The notes: generated by a model from the letters alone, not told the origin. DNA of 19,316 nucleotides from Wenzhouxiangella sp. (GCA_021767625.1 JAASTB010000012.1:1-19316), one strand, 5' to 3'; positions 7,795-14,993 are shown, counted from the stretch's first letter. A program made the numbers and translations.

Positions 7795-8888
7795 ACGCTC
7801 GCAATCTGCTGATGCTGGGAACGGCCACGTTGCTGGCCGTGGTGCTGGCGCTGCTGCTCGTCGACCGGGCGCACGAGCCGGTTTCCGGTGAACGCGACGG
7901 CGAACTCCTGCCCGGACTGGCCGAACGGATCAACGAAATCGACGCCATGGAGATCGTCGCCCCTGACGGCCGGACGGTCGCGACCCTGCACCGGGCGCGG
8001 GAGCGATGGCGCATGCGCGAGAAGTACGACTACGAAGCGGACTTCGCCCGCATTCACGACCTGTTGCGCGACCTGGCCGCCGCGCGCCGGCTCGAAGCGC
8101 GCACCGCCAATCCGGAATGGTATCCGCGTCTCGGCGTGGCGTCCCCGGGCGAAGAGGCGGGCGGCGGAATCCTGCTGCGTTTCCCGGACAGTGATGTGCC
8201 CTCGCTGATCCTCGGCAAGCGGGATCCGGCGGAGATTGGTCGCTACGTTCGGCTGGAAGGGCGTGAGCAGGCCTGGCTGACCGGCCGTTCGCTGGACGTT
8301 CCCGTCGAGCGGATGGAGTGGCTCGAGCGCGCCATCATGGACATCCCGGCCGCAGACATCCGCGAAGTGTCGGTGCGGCGTCCGGGTGAAGAGAGTGTCG
8401 AGCTGCGGCCCGGTGATGCGGAGGGCAGCGTCTGGGTGATGCTCGACCCGCCTGCCGATCGCGAAGTCAAGCAGGCCTGGCAGCTGCGGCAGACGGCCAA
8501 CGCGCTGGCCAAACTCAATATGGCCGACGTGCGGCCCCACGAACCGGCATCGGTACCCGCGGACGCCGTAGAGACCGTGTTCACGACGCGCGACGGCATG
8601 CTCTTCTCGGCGACCACGTTTACCGACGAGGCGGGCGACTGGGTGCACTTCCGGGTGGCTGGCGAGGAGGCGGCATCCGGATCCGGGGCGTCGGAGGATC
8701 CTGCAACCGCAGAAGGTGAGGGCGGGTCGGTGACCGCGGAGGAGGCTGCCGGAGTCGAGATCGACATCGTCGCCGTCGACGGCCGGCTTTCGCCCTGGCA
8801 GTTCGCCCTGGAGAGCGATCGCTTCGAGCGCCTGAGGCCGACGGTGGAGGATCTCCTCGTGGCGCCCGAGGGCTCCGGCGAAGAATAG
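7791..8888 (+). CDS. DUF4340 domain-containing membrane-anchored protein
   Basis: The 365-aa product has one N-terminal membrane helix (about 5-24) and a periplasmic domain made of repeated beta-rich units. Typical DUF4340 segments are visible, such as RERWRMREKYDYEADFARIHDLLRDL near the N-terminus and SLILGKRDPAEIGRYVRL in the middle. A low-complexity Gly/Ser/Ala/Glu stretch lies at about 285-325. DUF4340 proteins are common partners of GldG-like proteins, and this gene starts within the GldG stop. Function is unknown; a periplasmic sensing or scaffold role is inference. The gene ends 22 bp from the convergent oxyR. Confidence 0.85.
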   Translation: MNARNLLMLGTATLLAVVLALLLVDRAHEPVSGERDGELLPGLAERINEIDAMEIVAPDGRTVATLHRARERWRMREKYDYEADFARIHDLLRDLAAARRLEARTANPEWYPRLGVASPGEEAGGGILLRFPDSDVPSLILGKRDPAEIGRYVRLEGREQAWLTGRSLDVPVERMEWLERAIMDIPAADIREVSVRRPGEESVELRPGDAEGSVWVMLDPPADREVKQAWQLRQTANALAKLNMADVRPHEPASVPADAVETVFTTRDGMLFSATTFTDEAGDWVHFRVAGEEAASGSGASEDPATAEGEGGSVTAEEAAGVEIDIVAVDGRLSPWQFALESDRFERLRPTVEDLLVAPEGSGEE

Positions 8889-8910
8889 CCGGCGCTGCGC
8901 GCCGCTCGGG

Positions 8911-9834
8911 TCAGCCGCTCGCGGCGGTCCCCGGCGGGGCGAGCAGTTCGGGGTCGATGGCCGCGAAGATTTCGGCTAGCTCCTCCAGAAAGTCGGCGAG
9001 CGCCGAGGACTTGCGCCAGACCATCGCGATGGTGCGCTTGGGGCCCGGCTCACGGAAGGGCCGGGTGACGAGATTGTCGGTATTGGCCAGGGGCGGCTTC
9101 ACCGAAAGCGTCGGCATCAGGGTAATTCCCGTATTGGCTGCGACCATGTGCCGCAATGTCTCCATGCTGGTGGCGTGGAAGTCCAGTTGTTCGTGGGCGC
9201 CGGTCAACTGGCAGACTTCGAGGGCCTGATCGCGCAGGCAGTGGCCGTCCTCCAGCAGCAACAGCTCCTGGTCGGCCAGATCCTCCATCCGAACCTCTTT
9301 TCTGGCTGCGAGGGGATGGCTCTCGGGAACGGCGAGCACGAAGGGCTCTTCGAACAGGGTCCGGCTTTCCAGCCACTCTTCGGACAGGGGGAGAGCGAGC
9401 AGCCCGGCGTCGAGCTTGCCTTCGCCCAGCATCCGGATGACGTCTTCGGTCTTCTCCTCGTAGAGCCGCAGTGCCAGCCTGGGGAAAGCCTGCCGGATTT
9501 TCGGAATGACGTGCGGCAGGAAGTAGGGTGCAAGCGTGGGAAAGATCCCGATGCGAACCGTGCCGCTGTGGGGGTCGCGCGAACGTCGCGCGATGGCGCG
9601 GATGGCCTCCATTTCCCCGAGCAGCGTGCGTGCGCGGGCGACGATCTCCTCGCCGACGGGCGTCAACATCACCTGGCGAGGGTGACGCTCGACCAACTGG
9701 ACTTCCAGTTCGTCTTCGAGTTTGCGGATCTGCGTACTCAGCGTCGGCTGGCTGACGTGGCAGCGCTCGGCGGCGCGCGAGAAGTGGCGAACATCGGCCA
9801 ACGCGATGAGGTACTGGAGGGCGCGGAGGTTCAT
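8911..9834 (-). CDS. oxyR: Hydrogen-peroxide-sensing LysR regulator OxyR
   Basis: OxyR is a LysR-type transcription factor activated when peroxide drives a disulfide between two cysteines. An N-terminal winged helix-turn-helix (FSRAAERCHVSQPTLSTQIR, 18-37) precedes the periplasmic-binding-like effector domain. With the start at 9834 the redox cysteines fall at Cys199 and Cys208 in LEDGHCLRDQALEVC, exactly the E. coli numbering, and the length is 307 aa against 305. ATGs at 9846 and 9843 are possible, but they lie at the edge of the operator and would shift that numbering. The gene diverges from ahpC, a standard OxyR target, and the operator between them suggests autoregulation. A possible oxyR promoter (TTGATT at 9880-9875, TAGTTA at 9858-9853) lies inside the operator, as expected for autorepression. 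Confidence 0.96.
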   Translation of the reverse strand: MNLRALQYLIALADVRHFSRAAERCHVSQPTLSTQIRKLEDELEVQLVERHPRQVMLTPVGEEIVARARTLLGEMEAIRAIARRSRDPHSGTVRIGIFPTLAPYFLPHVIPKIRQAFPRLALRLYEEKTEDVIRMLGEGKLDAGLLALPLSEEWLESRTLFEEPFVLAVPESHPLAARKEVRMEDLADQELLLLEDGHCLRDQALEVCQLTGAHEQLDFHATSMETLRHMVAANTGITLMPTLSVKPPLANTDNLVTRPFREPGPKRTIAMVWRKSSALADFLEELAEIFAAIDPELLAPPGTAASG

Positions 9835-9844
9835 GTGGCGCATC

Positions 9845-9881
9845 ATATCAAGTAACTATGGGAATCATTGGGACAATCAAT
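9845..9881. promoter_or_regulatory. OxyR operator between oxyR and ahpC
   Basis: The 37 bp read ATAT-N7-CTAT, a 7-nt spacer, then ATTG-N7-CAAT. This is the OxyR layout (ATAG-N7-CTAT twice, 7 bp apart) with spacing exact in all parts; two of four quarter-sites match or nearly match the consensus, and the second half is an ATTG/CAAT variant. It ends just before TTGAAA (9882-9887), a possible ahpC -35, the usual position for OxyR activation. No good -10 follows at normal spacing, consistent with an activator-dependent promoter. Confidence 0.75.
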
Positions 9882-9968
9882 TTGAAAAGGCCATCGCCCG
9901 CCCCGACCCTACTGTTCGGCGGGGTAAAGTTGCCCGCCGGATGTATTAATTCAAGTCAATGAAAAAAC

Positions 9969-9974
9969 AAGGAG
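9969..9974 (+). promoter_or_regulatory. Ribosome binding site of ahpC
   Basis: AAGGAG lies 10 nt before the ATG at 9985 in an A-rich, unstructured leader, in keeping with a highly expressed antioxidant gene. Confidence 0.75.
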
Positions 9975-9984
9975 TTTCAGTAAA

Positions 9985-10524
9985 ATGCTGACGATTGGTG
10001 ACAAGTTCCCCAACTACAAGCTGAAGGCCACCGTGGCCACGGACATGGAGTCCGCCTTCACCGACATCGATAACAACACCTACGAGGGCAAGTGGCAGCT
10101 GGTGTTCTTCTATCCGAAGGACTTCACCTTCGTCTGCCCGACCGAAATCAAGGCTTTCAGCGACCTGTCCGACGAATTTGCCGATCGTGACTGCCAGGTT
10201 CTCGCCGCGAGCACCGACACCGAGTTCGTGCACCTGGCATGGCGCCAGCATCACGACGACCTGAAGGATCTGCAGATCCCGATGCTCGCCGACGTCAAGC
10301 GTGAGCTGAGCTCCGCGCTGGGCATTCTGCACCCGGAAGAGGGTGTGGCCACCCGCGCCACCTTCCTGGTCGATCCTCAGGGCATCATTCGCCACGTGTC
10401 GGTCACCGACATGAGCGTGGGCCGCAATCCGAAGGAAGTGCTGCGCATCCTCGACGCGCTGCAGACCGACGAACTCTGCCCCTGCAACTGGCAGCCGGGC
10501 GACGACGTCCTCCAGGCGGCCTGA
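9985..10524 (+). CDS. ahpC: Peroxiredoxin, alkyl hydroperoxide reductase subunit C (AhpD-dependent type)
   Basis: AhpC reduces hydrogen peroxide and organic hydroperoxides. The 179-aa product has the peroxidatic Cys51 in DFTFVCPTE and two C-terminal cysteines, Cys165 and Cys167, in DELCPCNW. The CxC end resembles the actinobacterial three-cysteine AhpC that is reduced through AhpD rather than AhpF, and ahpD indeed follows 100 bp downstream. The divergent OxyR and its operator imply peroxide induction. A GC-rich hairpin between ahpC and ahpD may set their relative expression. Confidence 0.96.
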   Translation: MLTIGDKFPNYKLKATVATDMESAFTDIDNNTYEGKWQLVFFYPKDFTFVCPTEIKAFSDLSDEFADRDCQVLAASTDTEFVHLAWRQHHDDLKDLQIPMLADVKRELSSALGILHPEEGVATRATFLVDPQGIIRHVSVTDMSVGRNPKEVLRILDALQTDELCPCNWQPGDDVLQAA

Positions 10525-10547
10525 TCGACCCAGTCGAATCAGGTCCT

Positions 10548-10585
10548 CCCGGCAAGCCGCGCCCGCCGGGCGCGGCTTGTCCGGG
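10548..10585 (+). promoter_or_regulatory. Strong intergenic hairpin between ahpC and ahpD
   Basis: CCCGGCAAGCCGCGCCC (10548-10564) pairs with GGGCGCGGCTTGTCCGGG (10568-10585) across a 3-nt loop: 17 pairs with one bulged T. No T-run follows, so it is not an intrinsic terminator. It is more likely an mRNA-stabilising or processing element that keeps ahpC message above ahpD, or a REP-like repeat. The fold is seen; the role is inferred. Confidence 0.55.
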
Positions 10586-10624
10586 CCTTCCGAACTCCAC
10601 TCATCCCAGCAAACGTGTGATTGC

Positions 10625-11185
10625 ATGAGCATCGACAGCATCAAACAGCACATCCCAGATTACGCCAAGGACCTGCGCATCAATATCGGCAATGTCCTCG
10701 ACCCCGACCGCGCTCCCGACGGCATGTCTGACGAGCAGGTGTTCGGCACGGCGCTGGCAACGGCCATCGCCGCCCGCAACCAGGAGCTGCTCGCGGCGGT
10801 CGAAGAAGAAGTCACGCCGAAGCTCGGCGAGGAATGGCTCAACGCCGCGAAAGCAGCTGCCGCGATCATGGGCATGAACAATGTCTACTACCGTTTCGTT
10901 CACCTGGCGTCCAACGAAGAGTACGGCAGCATGCCGGCCGGGCTTCGGATGAGCGTCATCGGTCGGCCGGGCATCGACAAGGCTGACTTCGAACTGATGT
11001 CGCTGGCCGTCTCGGCGGTCAACGGCTGCGGCCTGTGCATCGACAGCCACGAAAAGGTGCTCAAGCAGGCCGGAGTGGGCAGTAATGTGGTCCAGCACGC
11101 CGTGCGCATTGCCTCGGTGATGCATGCCGTGGCCACCGTCTTCGACGCCGAGGGCCTTCGAGGCGGTGTGAAGGCGGCTGCATGA
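10625..11185 (+). CDS. ahpD: Alkylhydroperoxidase AhpD
   Basis: The 186-aa product is an AhpD-fold thioredoxin-like reductant that regenerates AhpC, taking electrons from lipoylated proteins in characterised relatives. The active site is complete: Glu123, Cys135 and Cys138 in NGCGLCIDSH, and His142. Length is close to the roughly 177-aa mycobacterial protein. The start at 10625 gives the family N-terminus; an in-frame ATG at 10577 would run back towards the hairpin. It shares the OxyR-controlled unit with ahpC, and a clear terminator follows. Confidence 0.94.
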   Translation: MSIDSIKQHIPDYAKDLRINIGNVLDPDRAPDGMSDEQVFGTALATAIAARNQELLAAVEEEVTPKLGEEWLNAAKAAAAIMGMNNVYYRFVHLASNEEYGSMPAGLRMSVIGRPGIDKADFELMSLAVSAVNGCGLCIDSHEKVLKQAGVGSNVVQHAVRIASVMHAVATVFDAEGLRGGVKAAA

Positions 11186-11245
11186 GCCCGGTGTATTCTT
11201 CCGATTGATGGTTGTGCCATGGGTTCGTGCCCCGAACCCGTGTTC

Positions 11246-11275
11246 GAGCCTCGCGATGCCGCGGGGCTCTTTTTT
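11246..11275 (+). terminator. Intrinsic terminator of ahpCD
   Basis: GAGCCTCGCG (11246-11255) pairs with CGCGGGGCTC (11260-11269, one G-U pair) around an ATGC loop, followed directly by six T residues. This is a textbook Rho-independent terminator. A smaller hairpin (GGGTTCG/CGAACCC, 11221-11239) lies just upstream. Confidence 0.9.
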
Positions 11276-11301
11276 GTCCCGCCGCCGGCCCGTCGCTCCG
11301 A

Positions 11302-11307
11302 TATACT
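11302..11307 (+). promoter_or_regulatory. -10 element close to the thioesterase start
   Basis: TATACT is followed only 6 nt later by the ATG at 11314, so initiation at normal distance would fall at or next to the start codon and give a leaderless or near-leaderless mRNA. No Shine-Dalgarno is visible before this ATG and no -35 stands at 16-18 bp. Confidence 0.4.
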
Positions 11308-11313
11308 GCCCGG

Positions 11314-11718
11314 ATGAACGCTCAGCCTGACCGCATCGCGCAGTCGATAACGCGCATCACCAAGCTGGTGTTCCCCCAGGACACCAATCCCATCGGCACG
11401 CTCTACGGCGGCACAGCCCTGCAGTGGATGGATGAGGTGGCCTTCCTGACCGCCACGCGGTTCGCGCGCTGCCAGGTCGTCACGGTGTCGATGGATCGCG
11501 TGGACTTCAAGGTGCCCATCCCCCAGGGCGCGATCGTCGAGCTGATCGGCGAAGTCACCCGCGTGGGGCGGACATCGGCGACCGTTCGCGTGCAGATCAT
11601 GCTCGAGAATGCCCGCAGCGGCGAGCAGAAGCTCGCCATCGAGGGGCACCTGGCCATGGTCGCCGTCGACGACGACATGGAGCCGATTCCCGTCGATCCG
11701 GGCGCGCGCGGCGCCTGA
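11314..11718 (+). CDS. Hotdog-fold acyl-CoA thioesterase (YciA/BACH type)
   Basis: This 134-aa enzyme hydrolyses acyl-CoA thioesters in the cytoplasm. The family core is present: FPQDTNPIGTLYGGTALQWM (20-39) with Asn25 and the Gly-rich helix cap, then Asp40, the catalytic acid. VDFKVPIPQGAIVEL and TRVGRTSATVRV form the following hotdog strands. It is a single-domain form, so it should work as a hexamer of dimers like YciA. The ATG at 11314 is chosen because the homologous N-terminus starts there and the upstream in-frame region overlaps the ahpD terminator. It converges with the RuBisCO-like gene 5 bp away; no functional link is evident. Confidence 0.9.
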   Translation: MNAQPDRIAQSITRITKLVFPQDTNPIGTLYGGTALQWMDEVAFLTATRFARCQVVTVSMDRVDFKVPIPQGAIVELIGEVTRVGRTSATVRVQIMLENARSGEQKLAIEGHLAMVAVDDDMEPIPVDPGARGA

Positions 11719-11723
11719 CGCTT

Positions 11724-12833
11724 TCAGGGGCTTGTCAGCTCCGACACCGCTCGGCGTGTCGCCTCCTCCAGCTTGTCGCCCTGCCTGAGCAGATCCCCGC
11801 CCACGAGAACGGCGTATTCCGGGCCAAGTCGCCTGGCGGCATCGCCCACCGATTCGAGTTTCTTGCCGCCGCCCGTGCACGGCAGGGTGGGCCGCAGGGA
11901 ACCCAGCGGCGCCGTCAGGGCGAGGCAGGTTGCGCGTTCGTCGTCGTGGCCCGAGCTGATCCGCCCGCCGCTGCCGGGAAAGATGCTGATGTCCGCGCCG
12001 GCCGCCCGCACGAGGGTGCCGAGCAGCACCGCGGTGCTCACGCCGCGCTCGTGAGCTTCGGTCAGGCTTCCGGCCATGGCCGGGTGGGCCAGCCACATCA
12101 GGCCGAATTCCCGGGCTGCCGTGGCGGCCGATTCCAGGCCCATCACCCAGGGGCAGAGCACGACACCGTGGAGGCCGGCTTCGGCGACGGCTTCGAGCTG
12201 TCGTTTCAGGTGATCGCCGCTGCCGGCGGCATGCGGCAGGTAGAGGCATGTTCTGCCCGTGTCTTCACGTGCTTTATCAATAGCTTGACTGCACATTCTG
12301 ATTCTTTTGGTGAAAGCTTGCACGTCGCTTTCGACCAGGTTCTGATCGTCCTTGAGCAGGTCGCCGCCACCGCGGGCAAAGCGCAGGGCGAGGTCTGCCA
12401 GCTGCTCGGGTCGGCTGCCGCGCGGCTTGAGCACGGTCATCAGCATGGCCCGGTTGCCGGCGCCGTTGAGTTCGCGGATTCGATCGATGCCGCCCAATGG
12501 CCCGGGCAGTGACTGAAGCAAGGCCTCGGGCAGGGCCAGGTCGGTCAGTCGAATCCGTGGATAGAAGGAAACGTTGCCGTAGAGCAGTTGCAGGAGCTGG
12601 CCGGTCTGCCCGCTCGCCAGTTCCACGGGATAGCCGATGCGCATCGCCCAGCGGTCCTCTTCGATACGCTGTACGTCGAGCACGCGTCCGAGAAGCCGCT
12701 CGCGGATCGCTTCGGGGATCAGCTCCGGGACGATCTCCAGGCTCTGCTCTCGCGCCACGGCCTCGGCGAGCTCCTCCACGTTTCGCTCTGGCCGCGTGGC
12801 GGTGTAGGTCGCTTCGATCAACTGGCTTGCCAT
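11724..12833 (-). CDS. RuBisCO-like protein (form IV RLP)
   Basis: The 369-aa product is homologous to the RuBisCO large subunit but is not a carboxylase. VLKPRGS (134-140) matches the KPKxG loop with Lys136 kept and the second Lys changed to Arg. GGGDLLKDDQN (155-165) matches the GLDFTKDDEN metal site with Lys161 and Asp163 kept and Glu replaced by Gln164. His250 is kept, but the following Arg is Pro251. The loop-6 lysine is not recognisable (FPGSGGRISSG) and the SGG phosphate site reads CTGGG. Known RLPs act in methionine salvage (MtnW enolase), as 5-methylthioribulose-1-phosphate isomerase, or in D-apiose catabolism (OiaX). None of those partner genes lies here, so the substrate is unknown. 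It diverges from trpS. Confidence 0.88.
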   Translation of the reverse strand: MASQLIEATYTATRPERNVEELAEAVAREQSLEIVPELIPEAIRERLLGRVLDVQRIEEDRWAMRIGYPVELASGQTGQLLQLLYGNVSFYPRIRLTDLALPEALLQSLPGPLGGIDRIRELNGAGNRAMLMTVLKPRGSRPEQLADLALRFARGGGDLLKDDQNLVESDVQAFTKRIRMCSQAIDKAREDTGRTCLYLPHAAGSGDHLKRQLEAVAEAGLHGVVLCPWVMGLESAATAAREFGLMWLAHPAMAGSLTEAHERGVSTAVLLGTLVRAAGADISIFPGSGGRISSGHDDERATCLALTAPLGSLRPTLPCTGGGKKLESVGDAARRLGPEYAVLVGGDLLRQGDKLEEATRRAVSELTSP

Positions 12834-12864
12834 GATTGCGCTCCGGTGGGCGTCTTCGACCGCT

Positions 12865-12870
12865 TACAAT
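12865..12870 (+). promoter_or_regulatory. Candidate -10 element of the trpS operon
   Basis: TACAAT lies 33 nt before the trpS ATG, in the 70-bp gap between the divergent RLP gene and trpS. No -35 box stands at the standard distance and no Shine-Dalgarno precedes the ATG. Confidence 0.4.
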
Positions 12871-12903
12871 AACGCCTTTCGACCATACCCCAGCTGCCAG
12901 CCC

Positions 12904-13914
12904 ATGACTGCCAACAAGCGTGTTCTCACCGGCATCACCACGACCGGCACGCCGCACCTCGGCAACTACGTCGGTGCGATCAAGCCGGCCATCGCGGCCA
13001 GCCGCGACGCCGCAACGGATTCGTTCTACTTCCTCGCCGACTACCACGCCCTGGTCAAGTGCGAGGACCCGGCCCGCGTGCAGCAGTCGACCCTCGAAAT
13101 CGCCGCCACATGGCTCGCCCTGGGCCTGGACACCTCGCGCTCGGTCTTCTACCGGCAGTCCGACATCACCGAGATTCCGGAACTGACCTGGCTTCTGACC
13201 TGTGTGACGGCCAAGGGACTGATGAACCGCGCCCACGCCTACAAGGCGGCCGTCGACGACAATGTCGGCGCGTCCGACGACCCCGATTACGGAATCACCA
13301 TGGGGCTGTTCTGCTACCCGGTGCTGATGGCCGCCGATATCCTGATGTTCAACGCCAACCAGGTTCCGGTGGGCAAGGATCAGATCCAGCACCTTGAGAT
13401 GGCCCGAGACATCGCACAGCGCTTCAATCATCGCTACGGCGAGCACTTCGTACTGCCCGAGGCCCAGGTCGACGAGCACGTGGCCACATTGCCTGGCACG
13501 GACGGGCGCAAGATGTCGAAGAGCTACGACAACACGATCCCGCTGTGGCTGCCCGAGAAGAAGCTGCGCAAGGCGATCATGAAGATCAAGACCAACTCCC
13601 AGGAGCCGGGTGAGCCCAAGGATCCGGACAAGGCGGCCGTGTATTCGGTATATGCCGCCTTCGCCGGAGAGCGCCAGCGCACCGAGATGCGCCAGGCCTT
13701 TGCCGACGGCATCGCGTGGGGAGAGGTCAAGCAGCAGCTGTTCGAGCTGGTCAACGCCGAGCTCGAAGGCCCGCGCGAGCGTTACGAGGCACTGATCAAC
13801 AACCCGCACAAGGTCGAGCAGGAACTCGAGCGCGGCGCGGAGAAGGCGCGCGAGCTCAGCCGGCCGTTCATCGCCGAGCTGCGCGACGCCGTCGGCATCC
13901 GTTCGCTGGGATGA
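12904..13914 (+). CDS. trpS: Tryptophanyl-tRNA synthetase
   Basis: TrpRS charges tRNA-Trp with tryptophan. The 336-aa class I synthetase has the HIGH-type motif as PHLGN (17-21), after the tryptophanyl-type opening TGITTTGTPHLGNYVGAI. The KMSKS loop is intact at residues 203-207 in GRKMSKSYDN. Length and motif spacing are those of the compact bacterial enzyme. The ATG at 12904 yields the standard N-terminus (MTANKRVLTGI). The stop overlaps the next gene in ATGA, so the FAH-fold gene is translationally coupled to it. Confidence 0.97.
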   Translation: MTANKRVLTGITTTGTPHLGNYVGAIKPAIAASRDAATDSFYFLADYHALVKCEDPARVQQSTLEIAATWLALGLDTSRSVFYRQSDITEIPELTWLLTCVTAKGLMNRAHAYKAAVDDNVGASDDPDYGITMGLFCYPVLMAADILMFNANQVPVGKDQIQHLEMARDIAQRFNHRYGEHFVLPEAQVDEHVATLPGTDGRKMSKSYDNTIPLWLPEKKLRKAIMKIKTNSQEPGEPKDPDKAAVYSVYAAFAGERQRTEMRQAFADGIAWGEVKQQLFELVNAELEGPRERYEALINNPHKVEQELERGAEKARELSRPFIAELRDAVGIRSLG

Positions 13915-14597
13915 GCGAAGCCGCAGTGTCCTGGCAGCCGCCGATGCTGCCGGTGAGCGACGGGCGGTCGTTTCCCGTCCGACACGCCTGGTGCGTGGGC
14001 CGGAATTACGCCGATCATGCGCGCGAGATGGGGGTCGATCCGGAGCGATCGGCGCCGGTATTCTTCTCCAAGCCCGCACAGGCGCTTGTCCACGCCCAGA
14101 CCGTTGACTACCCGCCGGACACCGGCGAACTTCATCACGAGGTCGAACTGGTGGTTCTGCTGGCGTCGGGCGGTCGCAATCTGACGCCGGCACAGGCAGC
14201 GACGGCAATCTTCGGCTACGCCGTCGGCGTCGACTTGACGCGTCGCGACGTGCAGGCGCGAGCCAAGCAGGCCGGCCAGCCCTGGGAAATGAGCAAGGGC
14301 TTCGACCAGGCGGGACCGGTCGGGTTGATCGTTCCGGTGCGTGACTGGCAGCCCGAAGCCGAAACTGCCATCGCCCTTTCCGTGGACGGCCAGGGACGCC
14401 AGGCCGGCCGGCTCGGGCAGATGATCTGGCCCGTTGCCGAGCTGCTCGCGCAGCTCTCGCGAACCGTCACGCTGGCCGCCGGCGATGCGGTGTTCACCGG
14501 CACGCCCGCCGGGGTGTCGGCGCTGGCACCTGGCCAGCGCGTATGCGCTCGCGTGGCGGGGCTGCCGGAACTCGAATTCGAGATCGTCGCTTCCTGA
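13911..14597 (+). CDS. Fumarylacetoacetate hydrolase-family protein
   Basis: This 228-aa single-domain FAH-fold enzyme cleaves or decarboxylates acylpyruvate-like substrates using a divalent metal. The typical blocks are visible: GRNYADHAREMG (30-41), PVFFSKPAQAL (49-59), the metal ligands Glu77 and Glu79 in HHEVEL, Asp108 in GVDLTRRD, and the C-terminal FTGTPAGV. Size and motifs fit the YcgM/acylpyruvase group; candidate activities include fumarylpyruvate or acylpyruvate hydrolysis and oxaloacetate decarboxylation. It overlaps the trpS stop by 4 bp and precedes crcB by 6 bp, which gives no pathway context, so a metabolite-repair role is only a guess. Confidence 0.9.
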   Translation: MSEAAVSWQPPMLPVSDGRSFPVRHAWCVGRNYADHAREMGVDPERSAPVFFSKPAQALVHAQTVDYPPDTGELHHEVELVVLLASGGRNLTPAQAATAIFGYAVGVDLTRRDVQARAKQAGQPWEMSKGFDQAGPVGLIVPVRDWQPEAETAIALSVDGQGRQAGRLGQMIWPVAELLAQLSRTVTLAAGDAVFTGTPAGVSALAPGQRVCARVAGLPELEFEIVAS

Positions 14598-14603
14598 GGC
14601 ACG

Positions 14604-14993
14604 GTGACTGCACTGCCCGGGATGGTCGAGCTGGCATGGGTGGCCCTGGGCAGCGCGCTTGGGGCGGTGGCCCGTTTCGGCCTGGGCGAGTACTTGCTGC
14701 GCAGCGGACTCGCCTATCCCTTGACCACGACGCTGGCGGTCAATCTCAGCGGCTGTCTTGCGGCGGGCGCGCTCGCCGGCTCGCTCGAATCGTCCGGCAC
14801 GCTGGTGTCCGGTTTCCTGCTTGGCGGCTTCCTGGGCAGTTACACGACGGTCTCCACTTTCAGCCTGGAGTCGGTGGGTCTGTGGCAGTCCCGACGCCGG
14901 GGGGCGGCGGTGGGCTATGTGCTGGTTTCGACAGTCGGCGGGCTGGTGTTCGCCCTGGCGGGGCGCGCGTTCGCGGCGGGAATCGCCTCGTGA
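14604..14993 (+). CDS. crcB: Fluoride channel subunit CrcB, first paralogue
   Basis: CrcB/Fluc channels export fluoride passively as dimers of four-helix subunits. The 129-aa product carries the family signature AVNLSGCLAAGALAG in helix 2 and GFLGSYTTVSTFSLE in helix 3, with the phenylalanine and polar track of the pore. Arginines cluster in loops 1-2 and 3-4 (QSRRRG), predicting N- and C-termini outside. The GTG start at 14604 is chosen because it keeps the 6-bp spacing to the upstream gene; ATG at 14622 is an alternative giving 123 aa. The stop overlaps the next crcB in GTGA. No fluoride riboswitch is seen upstream. Confidence 0.92.
   Translation: MTALPGMVELAWVALGSALGAVARFGLGEYLLRSGLAYPLTTTLAVNLSGCLAAGALAGSLESSGTLVSGFLLGGFLGSYTTVSTFSLESVGLWQSRRRGAAVGYVLVSTVGGLVFALAGRAFAAGIAS

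Noticed and set aside
8891..8905. Small hairpin CGGCGC-TGC-GCGCCG between DUF4340 and oxyR
   Set aside because: The stem is only 6 bp and has no T-run on either strand. It may take part in termination between convergent genes, but the evidence is too thin for a feature.
9882..9950. Complete sigma-70 promoter for ahpC
   Set aside because: TTGAAA at 9882-9887 is a plausible -35, but no -10 of reasonable quality stands 16-18 bp away. TATTAA at 9944-9949 has no -35. Only the OxyR site is called.
12277..14208. 643-codon minus-strand open frame across trpS and the RLP 5' region
   Set aside because: It runs antisense to trpS, which is clearly real, and through the RLP gene in another frame. Length alone is expected at this GC content.
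14540..14604. Fluoride riboswitch before crcB
   Set aside because: The region is coding sequence of the FAH-fold gene, and I find no pattern resembling the crcB RNA motif there or before trpS.
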